DNA of 64,000 nt from positions 62,001 through 126,000 of the forward strand of contig CAYULF010000015.1 of the NCBI GenBank assembly GCA_964445695.1. The letters run 5' to 3'. Source of the DNA: JAUIKM01 sp964445695. Its GTDB lineage: Bacteria > Bacteroidota > Ignavibacteria > Kapaibacteriales > UBA7675. The translations under genes were made by a program, and so were the position numbers. The notes under the pieces are model-generated. The model saw nothing but the letters and a program-made list of their open reading frames with translations. It was not told the origin of the DNA and made no database searches. Positions 1 to 8,925 of this stretch are shown here, one piece after another. How positions within the stretch are numbered: the first letter of the stretch is position 1; every line of letters begins with the position of its first letter.

Positions 1-75
1 CGCCGGGGAGAGTCTTGGACGAAATCACAGGAAATCACAAAACGCTTCACATTTTCTGTGTCTGCGCTGCCGGAA

Positions 76-1134
76 CTAAACCACTTCCAGCAATCGCGCT
101 GCTGATTCTCCGCGCTGCTGCGCCTGCAGCTCCCGACCCAGAAACTCCGCCAGACGGCGCATGCCGTTGACCGTCCCGGCGGCCTGTTCCGCACGCCGAT
201 TGTAGTTCGTGTTGACATTGACGTCGTAGACGTAGCGGGTGCCGTCCGCACCGCGGACGTATTCCAACGCCGCGACTTCGATTCCATTGGCCAGCAGAAA
301 ACGTTCGTACTTGTCAATGTCGGGATTGCTGTACTTCTGAATGACGCTGAACTTGTCGGCGGATGCGCCTGCTGTTCCCACCGGGCAGAAAGCGTCGCCG
401 GCAGTGTTAAACGCTGCGGCCGGTTCACTTGCCGTGGCAGCGGGGTTAACAAGAGTCAAGTCAGAAGAGGTGTTGTTTAAGGGGATTTCGCATGCGTCGG
501 CCGGGCACAGTTCAAAACCGCCGGTGGCGTCCACGCGTACCGCGTAGTAAAAATTACCGCCGATAAACTCCACACGCGTGATGCTGCCGTCCGCCGGCTT
601 AACATATTGCTGCACCAGGTTGATGCCGTCGGGGGAGCTCCAGTCCTCATAGTGCGCCGCAGCGTAACTCAGTTCCGCCAGCGAGTGAATGAGCTGCACG
701 CCCGTGCCTTTGCCGCCGCGATTCGGTTTAACAATCAATGGATAACCGATGCGATAGGCCGCGTCCAGCAATTCGCGCCGGTCGTTGATAATATTCGTGT
801 GCGGCGTGCGAATGCCGTGCGCCTGCAGCGCCAGCAGCTGCTCCGCCTTGCTGCTCTCCAGTTGCAGCGCGCGGCGCGAGTTAATGAGCCGGCGACCGTG
901 AAACTCGACCCAACTTAACAGAGGAGCGGTCAGATCGAGCGACAGGCGATGCCCGCGCGTATGTGAACTGGCGCTCATGCGGTTGTAGTAAACGCCCTCC
1001 GGCGCTTCCTTGTGCAGGTCGACAAATCCCTCGGCTATGAACCACTCGCGGTAAGGCAGGCCCAGCGCATTCAACTCGCCGCGCAGGGGCTCCAGCCATT
1101 CGTTGTTTTCGTGGATAATGTGAATCGTACTCAC
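76..1134 (-). CDS. ATP-grasp family carboxylate-amine ligase (RimK/GshB-like)
   Basis: The protein has about 352 residues. The ATP-grasp core shows a P-loop-like VKPNRGGKGTG near residues 134-144 and a C-terminal metal-binding segment, YDVNVNTNYN, near residue 300, as in RimK/glutathione-synthetase-type ligases that join a carboxylate to an amine or thiol amino acid. The substrate cannot be read from the sequence. The open frame extends to a TTG at 1173, but I choose the GTG at 1134: it has an AGGGA ribosome site about 9 nt upstream and gives a start (VSTIHIIHENN) typical of the fold. Residues about 211-263 are a low-complexity Ala/Thr/Asn insertion. A long leader with two poly-TGY tracts and two terminators lies upstream, suggesting attenuation control. 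Confidence 0.8.
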   Translation of the reverse strand: MSTIHIIHENNEWLEPLRGELNALGLPYREWFIAEGFVDLHKEAPEGVYYNRMSASSHTRGHRLSLDLTAPLLSWVEFHGRRLINSRRALQLESSKAEQLLALQAHGIRTPHTNIINDRRELLDAAYRIGYPLIVKPNRGGKGTGVQLIHSLAELSYAAAHYEDWSSPDGINLVQQYVKPADGSITRVEFIGGNFYYAVRVDATGGFELCPADACEIPLNNTSSDLTLVNPAATASEPAAAFNTAGDAFCPVGTAGASADKFSVIQKYSNPDIDKYERFLLANGIEVAALEYVRGADGTRYVYDVNVNTNYNRRAEQAAGTVNGMRRLAEFLGRELQAQQRGESAARLLEVV

Positions 1135-1169
1135 TGTGTTTATTCCCTGTATGTGATAAATGTTAAGTC

Positions 1170-1364
1170 TCAATATGAAAAAAGCCTTCCCGCTCGTGGA
1201 GGAAAGGCTTTACTGCTAGTGCAGATCCGGTTGCCGCTGCGAAACCTGCGCAGCCCGACGCCTTCCTCCGGGGGAGAACAACACATACAACAACAACAGC
1301 AACAACAGGTCCCGATTCCCATCGGTGCGAACCTGCGTCTGTTCCATGTCTGAGCGTGTGCCAT
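1170..1364 (-). CDS. Putative leader peptide 2 (seven consecutive Cys codons)
   Basis: An ATG at 1364 is preceded by AAGGAG at a spacing of 6 nt, one of the best ribosome sites in the window. The frame encodes 64 residues with CCCCCCCMCC at 1278-1307, and it runs through the terminator at 1178-1211. A competing frame from the ATG at 1347 reads the same TGT/TGC repeat as a Leu run and stops at 1216-1218, just before the terminator stem, but it has no ribosome site. I cannot decide which frame is translated. The peptide is a candidate regulatory leader, not a functional protein. Confidence 0.4.
   Translation of the reverse strand: MAHAQTWNRRRFAPMGIGTCCCCCCCMCCSPPEEGVGLRRFRSGNRICTSSKAFPPRAGRLFSY
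1178..1211 (-). terminator. Intrinsic terminator 2 of the ATP-grasp leader
   Basis: Read on the minus strand, a 10-bp stem (AAAGCCTT..AAGGCTTT with one bulged T) is followed by six T. It lies 44 nt upstream of the ATP-grasp start, so it sits in the 5' leader rather than after a gene, as an attenuator would. Its stem sequence is nearly the same as that of the terminator at 1423-1450. Confidence 0.7.
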
Positions 1365-1422
1365 GACTGGCTCCTTGCCGATGTTGAATGTGTCGTTTGT
1401 AAAATTCTTGTCTTGAAACACA

Positions 1423-1450
1423 AAAAGCCTTTCCGCTTGGAAAGGCTTTT
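1423..1450. terminator. Bidirectional terminator hairpin 1 of the ATP-grasp leader
   Basis: A perfect 12-bp stem, AAAAGCCTTTCC / GGAAAGGCTTTT, with loop GCTT is flanked by T runs on both strands. On the minus strand it begins 29 nt after the stop of the poly-Cys frame at 1480. On the plus strand it is followed by GTTTAAGTG, a trailer seen after several other terminators here. Confidence 0.75.
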
Positions 1451-1479
1451 GTTTAAGTGTTCGTGTTGTCGCTGTAAAT

Positions 1480-1593
1480 TTACGCTTCCACCAACCTCGC
1501 CTCTCCCATGGAGATCCAGGTACAACAACAGCAACACATCGCCGACATCGTCGGATTTTCATTGAGCGTGTTATGTTGCGTGCTGTTTTGCAT
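1480..1593 (-). CDS. Putative leader peptide 1 (five consecutive Cys codons)
   Basis: A 37-residue frame starts at the ATG at 1593 (or at 1548 or 1539). It contains MCCCCCTW at 1516-1539 and stops at 1480-1482, 29 nt before the terminator at 1423-1450. The predicted transcription start is about 1622, so the peptide would be the first translated frame of the ATP-grasp transcript. No purine-rich ribosome site is visible. Spacing and codon run fit a transcription-attenuation leader. An alternative frame reads the repeat as Leu. Confidence 0.35.
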   Translation of the reverse strand: MQNSTQHNTLNENPTMSAMCCCCCTWISMGEARLVEA

Positions 1594-1628
1594 GATGGAA
1601 GTGCGCGGCGCGTATTTGCCGCAGCCCA

Positions 1629-1657
1629 AAGATAGATCGGCGGCAGTCAAAATGCAA
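1629..1657 (-). promoter_or_regulatory. Predicted promoter of the ATP-grasp leader/gene
   Basis: On the minus strand, TTGCAT is followed 17 nt later by TATCTT. The same TTGCAY-N17-TANNTT arrangement occurs before the LytTR gene, the DUF2589 operon and the three small secreted paralogues. It would give a leader of about 490 nt. Confidence 0.5.
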
Positions 1658-1753
1658 AACTTCTTCAAAAAAAACTGCACCAGGCGTCGTAGATCTGTTC
1701 CGCCGACGGAAGCCGGCAGCCCTCCCGGTCATCACACATTACACATTCTTAAT

Positions 1754-1782
1754 TTGGGAGCGCGCGCTAAAGACATTAAATT
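1754..1782 (+). promoter_or_regulatory. Possible promoter of the 2281-aa secreted protein gene
   Basis: TTGGGA is followed 17 nt later by TAAATT, about 160 nt upstream of the ATG at 1942. The match to the other promoters in the window is weaker, so this is tentative. Apart from this site and the ATP-grasp leader on the other strand, I see nothing in 1658-1941. Confidence 0.3.
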
Positions 1783-1941
1783 CCCCTCGAACGTGCTTCA
1801 GAATTCCAGGTAGACCAAACGAGATCCAGAACAGCCCGACGAGAGCACGCCGCACTTCCGGAACACCAGATTCCATGCCGTCTGCTTTTAACCCGCAGAT
1901 GCAGTCAATTTGTCCGCCCCAAACCAACATCAGGTACAGAC

Positions 1942-4900
1942 ATGAACTGCCGCCAAAACCGCGTTTTTCTCCTTACAAAGGCCTTTTTGCTTGTTTTTGT
2001 GTGTTCAGCCGCCGGCCTGCACGCAGCCGACGTATTCTGGAAAGCGCCGGTTGACGGCGACTGGAACGATCCGAACAACTGGCTCGGGAACAATGTGCCC
2101 GGAATCAACGACGATGTTTTTATCACAACTTCCGGGACCTATCAGGTAACGCTCGATGTCCTGGCCAGCGTGCGCAGCCTGGAAGTCGGCGGAACGAGCG
2201 GCACGCAGTCGCTTGTCTCGGTCGGGCAGAATATCGCCGTCGGATTTAACTCGCGCATTGGCACGCACGGAAATCTCTTCCTCGGCACGGCCGATTTCTC
2301 AGGCGGCGTCATCCTCGAAAACTTTGGATCGATCGGTCTGCTCAGCGGCGGGATATTTGCCGAGCTGCACAATTACGGCGGCGTGTTCATGCAGAACGCC
2401 GATCTGATCATCAATCCCAAGCTCGACGGCCCGGTGAAGAACTTCACTTCGGGGACCATCCAGATTTTCAGCGCCAACTTTTTCAGCACGGTCGGCGAGT
2501 TCAGGAGTCCGGTCGAAAACTTCGGGCTGATCGAAATGAAGAGCCTGAACCTGAACGGCACGTCGAAACTCGAGCTGCAAGACACTTTTGTCAATCGCGG
2601 CGGCAGTAAAATTGAGACCTTGCCCGGCAGCGATCTGCAGGTGGAAATTCAGATCGTGTCGTTGGGGCTGATGTCAAACGAGGGCGTTGTTCAGGTCGGC
2701 ACGCCGACAATTATCAACAACTCGTCGACGCATCCGGTAACCAATGCCGGGCTGATGATCGTGACGAGTTCGGTGCTCAGGATTGCGCAGGCGCCTGGAT
2801 TGCTGATGGAAAACCCGGGGCGCATCCAGGTGGACAGCGGGCAGGAAATGTTGATCCAGGGCGGCGATTTTTCACCGACGAGCAGTGGCAGCATCGACGG
2901 GACCGGTACGATTACCTTTGCCGCGATCAGAATTGTCGACCACAAGTTGCGCTGCACCTCGGCGGTTACCGGGCTGGTCGGATGCGAGCTGACGACCACC
3001 GCGCAGTTGTTTAACTCCGGAATCGTGCGCTGTTTTTCTGACAACGTCTTCAACGGCGAAGTTGAAAACGCCACGACGGGCGTGCTTGAACTGCACGCCC
3101 TGGACGTGACTTCGTCCGTGTTGTTTGTCAACAATACCATGACAAACAACGGCGTTCTGGTGATGACTTCGTCCTCTCTTTCCGCCGACCGGGTTGCGCT
3201 GCTGCGCATCTGCGACACGCAGTTGTTCTGCAAGGGCGTGCTGTTGAGTTCGCCGACGCCGGGCGCGGCTTTTACGCCGCACACGGTGCAGAATAAAAAC
3301 AGCAGTTTTTTCCTGTCGGGGCAGATTATTGTTGCCACGGATGCAACACTGAGCATGATCAATGCGGGCTCGTCCCTGGCGGGCGACGGCGGCACATTTC
3401 GGCTTTCGGGTTCAAACAGTATTCTCAACATTGCCAATCGCGGCAGTCTGACCAGCACCTTTGCTTCAATTACGATTTCCAGCATTCGCACGGAAGCGCC
3501 CGGTGCGCAGCTCAGGGTGGCGCAGACGACGCGTTCGTCCCTCCACATTTTCAGATCTTCAATCACGACGACGGCAAGCCTGTTTAACTCGGGGCTGTTC
3601 AGCGTTAACGGCGGCGAGTGCATTGCGCAGAATTCGATGCTGTGCAACGGTCCGGGAACACACAACTTTGAGAACGTTATTCTTTCCGGCAGTTTCTTCT
3701 GTCGCTCAACGACGTCCAGTTTTGACATTGTTGACGTGACGAGCCGTTCCGGCAGCGACATTCACCTGCTGGGTTTTGGCTCGCTGGGCGGCTGTAACCG
3801 ATTCCGCGGTTCGTTTACCGTCGGCACGACGGCAAGTTGTTTTTTGATCGATCCGCAACGCGGACCGGTCGACGCCTCACAGGGGCAGAAAAATTTCTTT
3901 TCGCAGGGGCTGACCAACCACGGCTGCATCCAGGTTCAGACCTTTGCGACCAATGCAACGATCGGCATTCTGAACGGCCAGTTTCACAATACCGGCAAGC
4001 TGGAGCTGGGCTCGAGTCCGGCGGGTTTTAACTTGTTCTGCACAGGCAGTTCCGTCCTGTTAAACGGCACCGGCGGTACGATAGTCAATCAGTCGGACGG
4101 TCTCAACAACGGCCGGCCGGGGCGATTCCTCTTCCTTGATTCAAGCAAACTGATCAATTTTGGCGATATCATTTTTTCTACCGCGCTCAACATCGCGACA
4201 ACGGAGTTCGATTTCGGCAGTCAGACAGTATTCCTGAACGATGGCGTGTTTGTGTTCAGAACGTTCTCCACGCGCTCCACCATCAGCATCAGCAGTTCCA
4301 CGGTGTTCGTCAATCGCGGCACGCTGGAATTCGACCAGGGCAAGAGCGGTGCGACGGGCGGTCTGTTCCGCGATGACGAGTCCCTGTTGCCGCCGGTTAA
4401 CTCGGGCATATTTGTCATTCGCAACTTCAGCACGCCCAACACATTTGTCCTGCGCGACAAGGATTCGATCGACAATACGGGAGCGATCAGGTTCGAAAAC
4501 AACAGTGCGCCGACGACGGTGGAGTTGCGCGATTCATCGCACATCTACAACAAAGGCGATATAGAATTTATCAAATGCATTACGGCCAAACTAGCGATGC
4601 GTTCGGCCACGCGCATGACCAACGATCAGCCCGGACGCATTCTGTTTAATGAAGCCGATACGGCTTGCGTGCGCATTATCAACAACTCCGAGTACCGCAA
4701 TTGCGCCTCCACAATTTTCCAGGGCTGCACCATTGCCACTCTCCGGCTCGACGACTTTGCCAGGCTGATCAACAAAGTCGGTGCAAAAGTTGAAGCCCGC
4801 AACTTCAAGAGCGAGGGTAATCTGCAACTGACGACCAGCGCCGTCCTGCGAAACGCCGGGCTCTTGAGTTTTCACAGTTTCTCGACCACCTGCATTATTA

Positions 4901-7900
4901 GCGCCTCAGAGAATTCGCGGATTGAAAATGAAACAGGCGGGACGTTTAATCTCTCGACCGGTGCAATACTGCGCTTTCACATGTCGCAGACGGCGCAGAT
5001 GTTAAACTGTGGATTACTGCGTTTGCAGTCGATGTCGAACGCGACGATGACCATGGAAAACCTGACGCACTTTAGCACCAAGTCCGGGGGAACGACGCTG
5101 TTCGGGCCGGACATCGGCGGCAGCAGCGTTGAATTGAAGGACAGCTCGACTTTTCGGAACGGCGGCGAAACCACCTTCCTGCGCAATCTGTCGACGGCGG
5201 TCAGGATGTTCGATTCTTCCAGACTGATCGTCCAGACCTCGTCCAGCCTCAGGTTTATCGGTTCGGGAAGTCTGGACCTGACGAGCAGCCTGGTGATGAA
5301 CAATAGCTCGCAGTTCGACAATCACGGCCGATGTGAAATGGAAAACTCCAGCAATTGTTCGATTCAGATGTTAAACTCCTGCCGCATCATCAACTCGACG
5401 GGCGCGACAATCAAACTGTCGACTTCCGGCGTCGCGCGTTTTACTCAGGAGGGCGGCAGCCTGTTTATCAACGACGGCTCTCTGGGGCTGTTGACCGTTT
5501 CCGAGGCGACGGTGGAAGTCAAGGACAATTCCAGGTTGAAGATCAATGGCGGGGGCATTCTTGACATACGCGGCCCGATATTGGAGGGCAAGATCCAGGC
5601 ATCCGGCAACGGCGCGCTCGACAATGGCGGGACGGTCCGGATTCTGGTTGACTCCGCCCGGTCCACAATCAGATTAAACGACAGCTCTCAGGTGCAGAAC
5701 CACACGGGCGCAACCATCGAATTTATCGGCGGCGGTCGCGGCGGCGGCATCTTTATTGACGGAACCTCGCGTGTTGACAACGGCGGGACCTGTCGCTTCC
5801 GCAACTTTGCGTCGACGGCGACGATTTTCCTCGGCGATGCCACGCGTTGGGAAAACAAGCCGGGCGCGGAGGTAAAAGCCGATTCTAGTCGGAAGTTTCG
5901 CATTCTGTGTTACGGCGGTTCACTGTTTAACAACTGCGGCGAGGTGCAGTGCCTGACGACGACGTCCGGCTCGATTTTTCTGGGCGGCAATTCGACCTTC
6001 AACAACAAATCAGGCGCGACGACGCTCTTCGGCGACGGATTTAACGGCGGGCTGCGCGTGCGCACGTCAACCAATGCATTGTTCTGCAACGGTGGTGACG
6101 TCCGGTTCCGCAACTTTGCGACGACGGCGACAATTTTCATGGGCGACAGCTCGCGCTGGAAGAACAAGACATCAGCCGAAGTGAGTTTTATGAACGGCTC
6201 CAGCGGCGAGGACGGCGTGAAGATAGATCTGAGCGGCGCCGCCGGAATCGCAAACGATGGAGCGCTCATATTGCGCAACGTTAAGTCAGACGGGACTCTT
6301 TGCCTGGGCGACAGCACGCGCTGGGATAATAAAGTCACCGGCCGTTTCGACATTGATTCGACGCGTACATTCCGCATCCTGTGTTCCGACAGCTCGGTGT
6401 TTAACAACTGCGGTCAGGTGCAGTGTCTGACGACAACGTCCGGTTCGATTATCCTGGGCGGCAACTCGCTCTACAACAACAAACTCGGCGCGACGACGCT
6501 CTTCGGCGACGGCGGGTCCGGCGGCCTGAAGATTGAAGCGGGCACCAATGCGACTTTCAGCAACGGCGGTACGTTCCGTTTCCGCAACTTTGCGACGACG
6601 GCGACGATTTTCCTGGGCGACAGCTCGCGCTGGCAGAATAAAACATCGGCGGAGGTGAGTTTCCTGAACGGCGCCAGCGGCAGGGACGGCGCTGTCATCA
6701 GGCTGGGCGACAGCGCCGAAGCCGAAAACAACGGTGAAGTCAAGTTCCGCAACTTTGCGACGACGGCGACAATTTTCCTGGGCGACTCCTCGCGCTGGGA
6801 GAATAAAACAACGGGCCGCGTCACGGCGGACTCGACCAACCGCACGCGCATCATATTGTTTGACGATAGCCGATTTAACAACTGCGGGCTGTACCGCTGT
6901 GAGTTTGCCACGACCTGCCACATTATCATCGGCGGCAATGCGCGTTTAAACAACAAAAACGGCGGTCGTCTTTTGTTCAGTGATCTCGGCAACAAACTGA
7001 AAGTCGAGACCTCGACGAATGGAATCTTTACCAATGACGGCATCACAAAAATTGACCGTTGTCCCTCGGCGACCTTTAAGTTCCGCGGCAGCTCGCGATT
7101 CCAGAATCACGGCAAAATGGCTTTGAGTTCGACGACGACCACGGCGGGACTCACGGTGACGCACGAGCCGCCGAGCGTTTTTGTGCACAGCGGCTGTATC
7201 GATATCACGCGGGCGCTGATGCGCGTTAAACTTCCGCGCGTTATTGTGCTCGGAGCCACGGAGGCCGGCGTTCAACTGGCAACGACTTCAATCTGGCGAT
7301 TCGAAACCGACGGCGGCGTTGAATTTCATGGCGGCCATGCCGACCTGGGCGGGCGGTTCAGCGGCGACGGAAAGTTGATTTTCAGGGACGCAAAAATTGA
7401 CGTTCAGGGAGTTAAACTCGGGGTCAGCGGAACCAACGCCGCTATTAAACTTATCGACACGGAGTGGAACAGCAGCGCCACCGTCAGTCCGTGGATCACG
7501 CGTGTGCCGCTCTGTCTTGGCGGACGTTCCACGCTCAATGTTGTCATGACAACGGCAAATCGCACCGTCATGCGCGCGTCGACGGAAGGACTGCTGCACC
7601 TCAACTTCAAACTGCCGGCGACAAATACGGGCCAGGTGATTTTTAATCGCACGATCCCGAATTCGCGCATTGATTTTGATCCGGGTGTGCGCTACAACAA
7701 TCTCGGCCGGATCCTGATCAGCAACGTCGTGACGTCGACGGAGATACGGTTGGGCACGAACGCGCAATTCTGTCATCAGGGCCTGCTGAGCATAACCACA
7801 GCGGAACTCAGCTTTGTGCACGAAACCGGCGCTCGGCTCAAATTTGTGTCGACCGCCATCGTGGACATCGATCGCTCGACGGTTAACATCGTGACGAGTT

Positions 7901-8787
7901 CGGTGTTTAATACGACCATCCCCGGCAATGTAATACTGCGTGGCGGCGGGGAGTACAACGTCGGCAATGTCAGGTTGGCCGGTACACTCGTGCCGGGGCG
8001 TTCACCCGGCAAACTGGTGTTCCCCGACGACATTGCTATGGCGTCCACGGCGACGCTGGAATACGAAATTGGCGGCGCTACAACTGCGGGTATTGCCTAT
8101 GACCAGATCTGCGCGGACGACGTGACGCTGGGCGGCACGCTCGACGTGACCTTTATTAACGGTTACACACCTGCAAACAGCGACCGGATTGTGTTGATGA
8201 AATACAATTCGGTGACCGGCGCTTTTGCCTCGGTGACTTATGCCAATCTGAGCGCCACGCCGAATCTGGAGATCGGCGCGACGGAGGCCGTGCTGACATT
8301 TTCCGGCGGTGTGAGCACCAGCATTGTCAATGTTGATGTTTATCTGCACGGTTACTGGAACGGCTCGGAGCACAGGCGCACGCCCCTGCTGCTGGAGCTG
8401 CGCACAGGCGCGGACCTGCTGACCTCCAGCACGGCGGTGTTGACCACCACTCTGTTAAGTACGTCGGCCTCGACGAGTTTTGCGTTTGAGGGCCTGCCGC
8501 AGGACGACTACTGGGTGATTCTGCGCCACGGCGGGCATCTGCCGGCGGCGTCGATTTCGCGTATCAACATCGCGCCTGGTACAACGGCTGTCGACTTTAC
8601 CGATCCGGCGAATGTTGTTAACGGGGCGATCCAGCTCCTGCCGTTGACAATTGGCGCGACGACCTACAACGTGCTGCGCACCGGAGACATGAACAACAAC
8701 CAGGACGTCGGTTCGGACGATTTCATCCAGTACTTTTTGCCGAATTTCGGCGTGGCGAATCCGGGATTTGTGCCTGAACTCGATTAG
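1942..8787 (+). CDS. Giant secreted beta-helical repeat protein with a dockerin-like C-terminus
   Basis: The protein has 2281 residues and a clear signal peptide (about residues 1-29, ending GLHAA). The mature N-terminus (W..P.DGDWNDPNNW..N..P..NDD) resembles the start of polymorphic or autotransporter-like passenger domains. The rest is Asn/Ser/Thr/Gly-rich rungs such as FRNFATTATIFLGDSSRW, consistent with a parallel beta-helix. Residues about 1160-1670 form long tandem repeats with an exact 474-nt (158-aa) period between the two best copies. Near residue 2248, GDMNNNQDVGSDDF looks like one calcium-binding dockerin-type loop. No T9SS sorting domain is visible at the end, unlike other secreted proteins here. 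Likely a cell-surface or matrix structural protein, but the function is not known. Confidence 0.8.
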   Translation: MNCRQNRVFLLTKAFLLVFVCSAAGLHAADVFWKAPVDGDWNDPNNWLGNNVPGINDDVFITTSGTYQVTLDVLASVRSLEVGGTSGTQSLVSVGQNIAVGFNSRIGTHGNLFLGTADFSGGVILENFGSIGLLSGGIFAELHNYGGVFMQNADLIINPKLDGPVKNFTSGTIQIFSANFFSTVGEFRSPVENFGLIEMKSLNLNGTSKLELQDTFVNRGGSKIETLPGSDLQVEIQIVSLGLMSNEGVVQVGTPTIINNSSTHPVTNAGLMIVTSSVLRIAQAPGLLMENPGRIQVDSGQEMLIQGGDFSPTSSGSIDGTGTITFAAIRIVDHKLRCTSAVTGLVGCELTTTAQLFNSGIVRCFSDNVFNGEVENATTGVLELHALDVTSSVLFVNNTMTNNGVLVMTSSSLSADRVALLRICDTQLFCKGVLLSSPTPGAAFTPHTVQNKNSSFFLSGQIIVATDATLSMINAGSSLAGDGGTFRLSGSNSILNIANRGSLTSTFASITISSIRTEAPGAQLRVAQTTRSSLHIFRSSITTTASLFNSGLFSVNGGECIAQNSMLCNGPGTHNFENVILSGSFFCRSTTSSFDIVDVTSRSGSDIHLLGFGSLGGCNRFRGSFTVGTTASCFLIDPQRGPVDASQGQKNFFSQGLTNHGCIQVQTFATNATIGILNGQFHNTGKLELGSSPAGFNLFCTGSSVLLNGTGGTIVNQSDGLNNGRPGRFLFLDSSKLINFGDIIFSTALNIATTEFDFGSQTVFLNDGVFVFRTFSTRSTISISSSTVFVNRGTLEFDQGKSGATGGLFRDDESLLPPVNSGIFVIRNFSTPNTFVLRDKDSIDNTGAIRFENNSAPTTVELRDSSHIYNKGDIEFIKCITAKLAMRSATRMTNDQPGRILFNEADTACVRIINNSEYRNCASTIFQGCTIATLRLDDFARLINKVGAKVEARNFKSEGNLQLTTSAVLRNAGLLSFHSFSTTCIISASENSRIENETGGTFNLSTGAILRFHMSQTAQMLNCGLLRLQSMSNATMTMENLTHFSTKSGGTTLFGPDIGGSSVELKDSSTFRNGGETTFLRNLSTAVRMFDSSRLIVQTSSSLRFIGSGSLDLTSSLVMNNSSQFDNHGRCEMENSSNCSIQMLNSCRIINSTGATIKLSTSGVARFTQEGGSLFINDGSLGLLTVSEATVEVKDNSRLKINGGGILDIRGPILEGKIQASGNGALDNGGTVRILVDSARSTIRLNDSSQVQNHTGATIEFIGGGRGGGIFIDGTSRVDNGGTCRFRNFASTATIFLGDATRWENKPGAEVKADSSRKFRILCYGGSLFNNCGEVQCLTTTSGSIFLGGNSTFNNKSGATTLFGDGFNGGLRVRTSTNALFCNGGDVRFRNFATTATIFMGDSSRWKNKTSAEVSFMNGSSGEDGVKIDLSGAAGIANDGALILRNVKSDGTLCLGDSTRWDNKVTGRFDIDSTRTFRILCSDSSVFNNCGQVQCLTTTSGSIILGGNSLYNNKLGATTLFGDGGSGGLKIEAGTNATFSNGGTFRFRNFATTATIFLGDSSRWQNKTSAEVSFLNGASGRDGAVIRLGDSAEAENNGEVKFRNFATTATIFLGDSSRWENKTTGRVTADSTNRTRIILFDDSRFNNCGLYRCEFATTCHIIIGGNARLNNKNGGRLLFSDLGNKLKVETSTNGIFTNDGITKIDRCPSATFKFRGSSRFQNHGKMALSSTTTTAGLTVTHEPPSVFVHSGCIDITRALMRVKLPRVIVLGATEAGVQLATTSIWRFETDGGVEFHGGHADLGGRFSGDGKLIFRDAKIDVQGVKLGVSGTNAAIKLIDTEWNSSATVSPWITRVPLCLGGRSTLNVVMTTANRTVMRASTEGLLHLNFKLPATNTGQVIFNRTIPNSRIDFDPGVRYNNLGRILISNVVTSTEIRLGTNAQFCHQGLLSITTAELSFVHETGARLKFVSTAIVDIDRSTVNIVTSSVFNTTIPGNVILRGGGEYNVGNVRLAGTLVPGRSPGKLVFPDDIAMASTATLEYEIGGATTAGIAYDQICADDVTLGGTLDVTFINGYTPANSDRIVLMKYNSVTGAFASVTYANLSATPNLEIGATEAVLTFSGGVSTSIVNVDVYLHGYWNGSEHRRTPLLLELRTGADLLTSSTAVLTTTLLSTSASTSFAFEGLPQDDYWVILRHGGHLPAASISRINIAPGTTAVDFTDPANVVNGAIQLLPLTIGATTYNVLRTGDMNNNQDVGSDDFIQYFLPNFGVANPGFVPELD
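5422..6990 (+). repeat. Intragenic 474-nt tandem repeats
   Basis: Within the giant gene, the segment starting at 5896 (FRILCYGGSLFNNCG) recurs at 6370 (FRILCSDSSVFNNCG) and, diverged, at 6844: two intervals of exactly 474 nt. An older unit with GGSLF at 5452 lies 462 nt upstream of its counterpart at 5914. A shorter rung, RFRNFATTATIF, recurs near 5800, 6105, 6584 and 6745. Confidence 0.75.
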
Positions 8788-8841
8788 TCGGTGTTTAACA
8801 CTGCATGGCTAACAAGAAGGTCATGCTTGAGAAGCTCATGC

Positions 8842-8879
8842 AAAAACGCCCCTCCGCGCGAATGCAGAGAGGCGTTTTT
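8842..8879. terminator. Bidirectional terminator between convergent secreted-protein genes
   Basis: AAAAACGCC pairs with GGCGTTTTT around a loop that contains a further CTC/GAG pairing. T runs exist on both strands. It is followed by GTTTAAGTG on the plus strand. Confidence 0.8.
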
Positions 8880-8925
8880 GTTTAAGTGCCCCCAAAATCA
8901 ATCAGGAGCGCCACGGCTGTGAATG

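Noticed and set aside
1260..1310. CAACAA repeats as a plus-strand poly-Gln protein
   Set aside because: The plus frame (GEQHIQQQQQ...) has no start signal and ends before any domain. The minus-strand leader reading has promoter, ribosome site and terminators in the right order.
2691..3761. 356-codon minus-strand frame inside the giant secreted protein
   Set aside because: Fully antisense to a gene with signal peptide and internal protein repeats. Explained by codon bias on the real strand.
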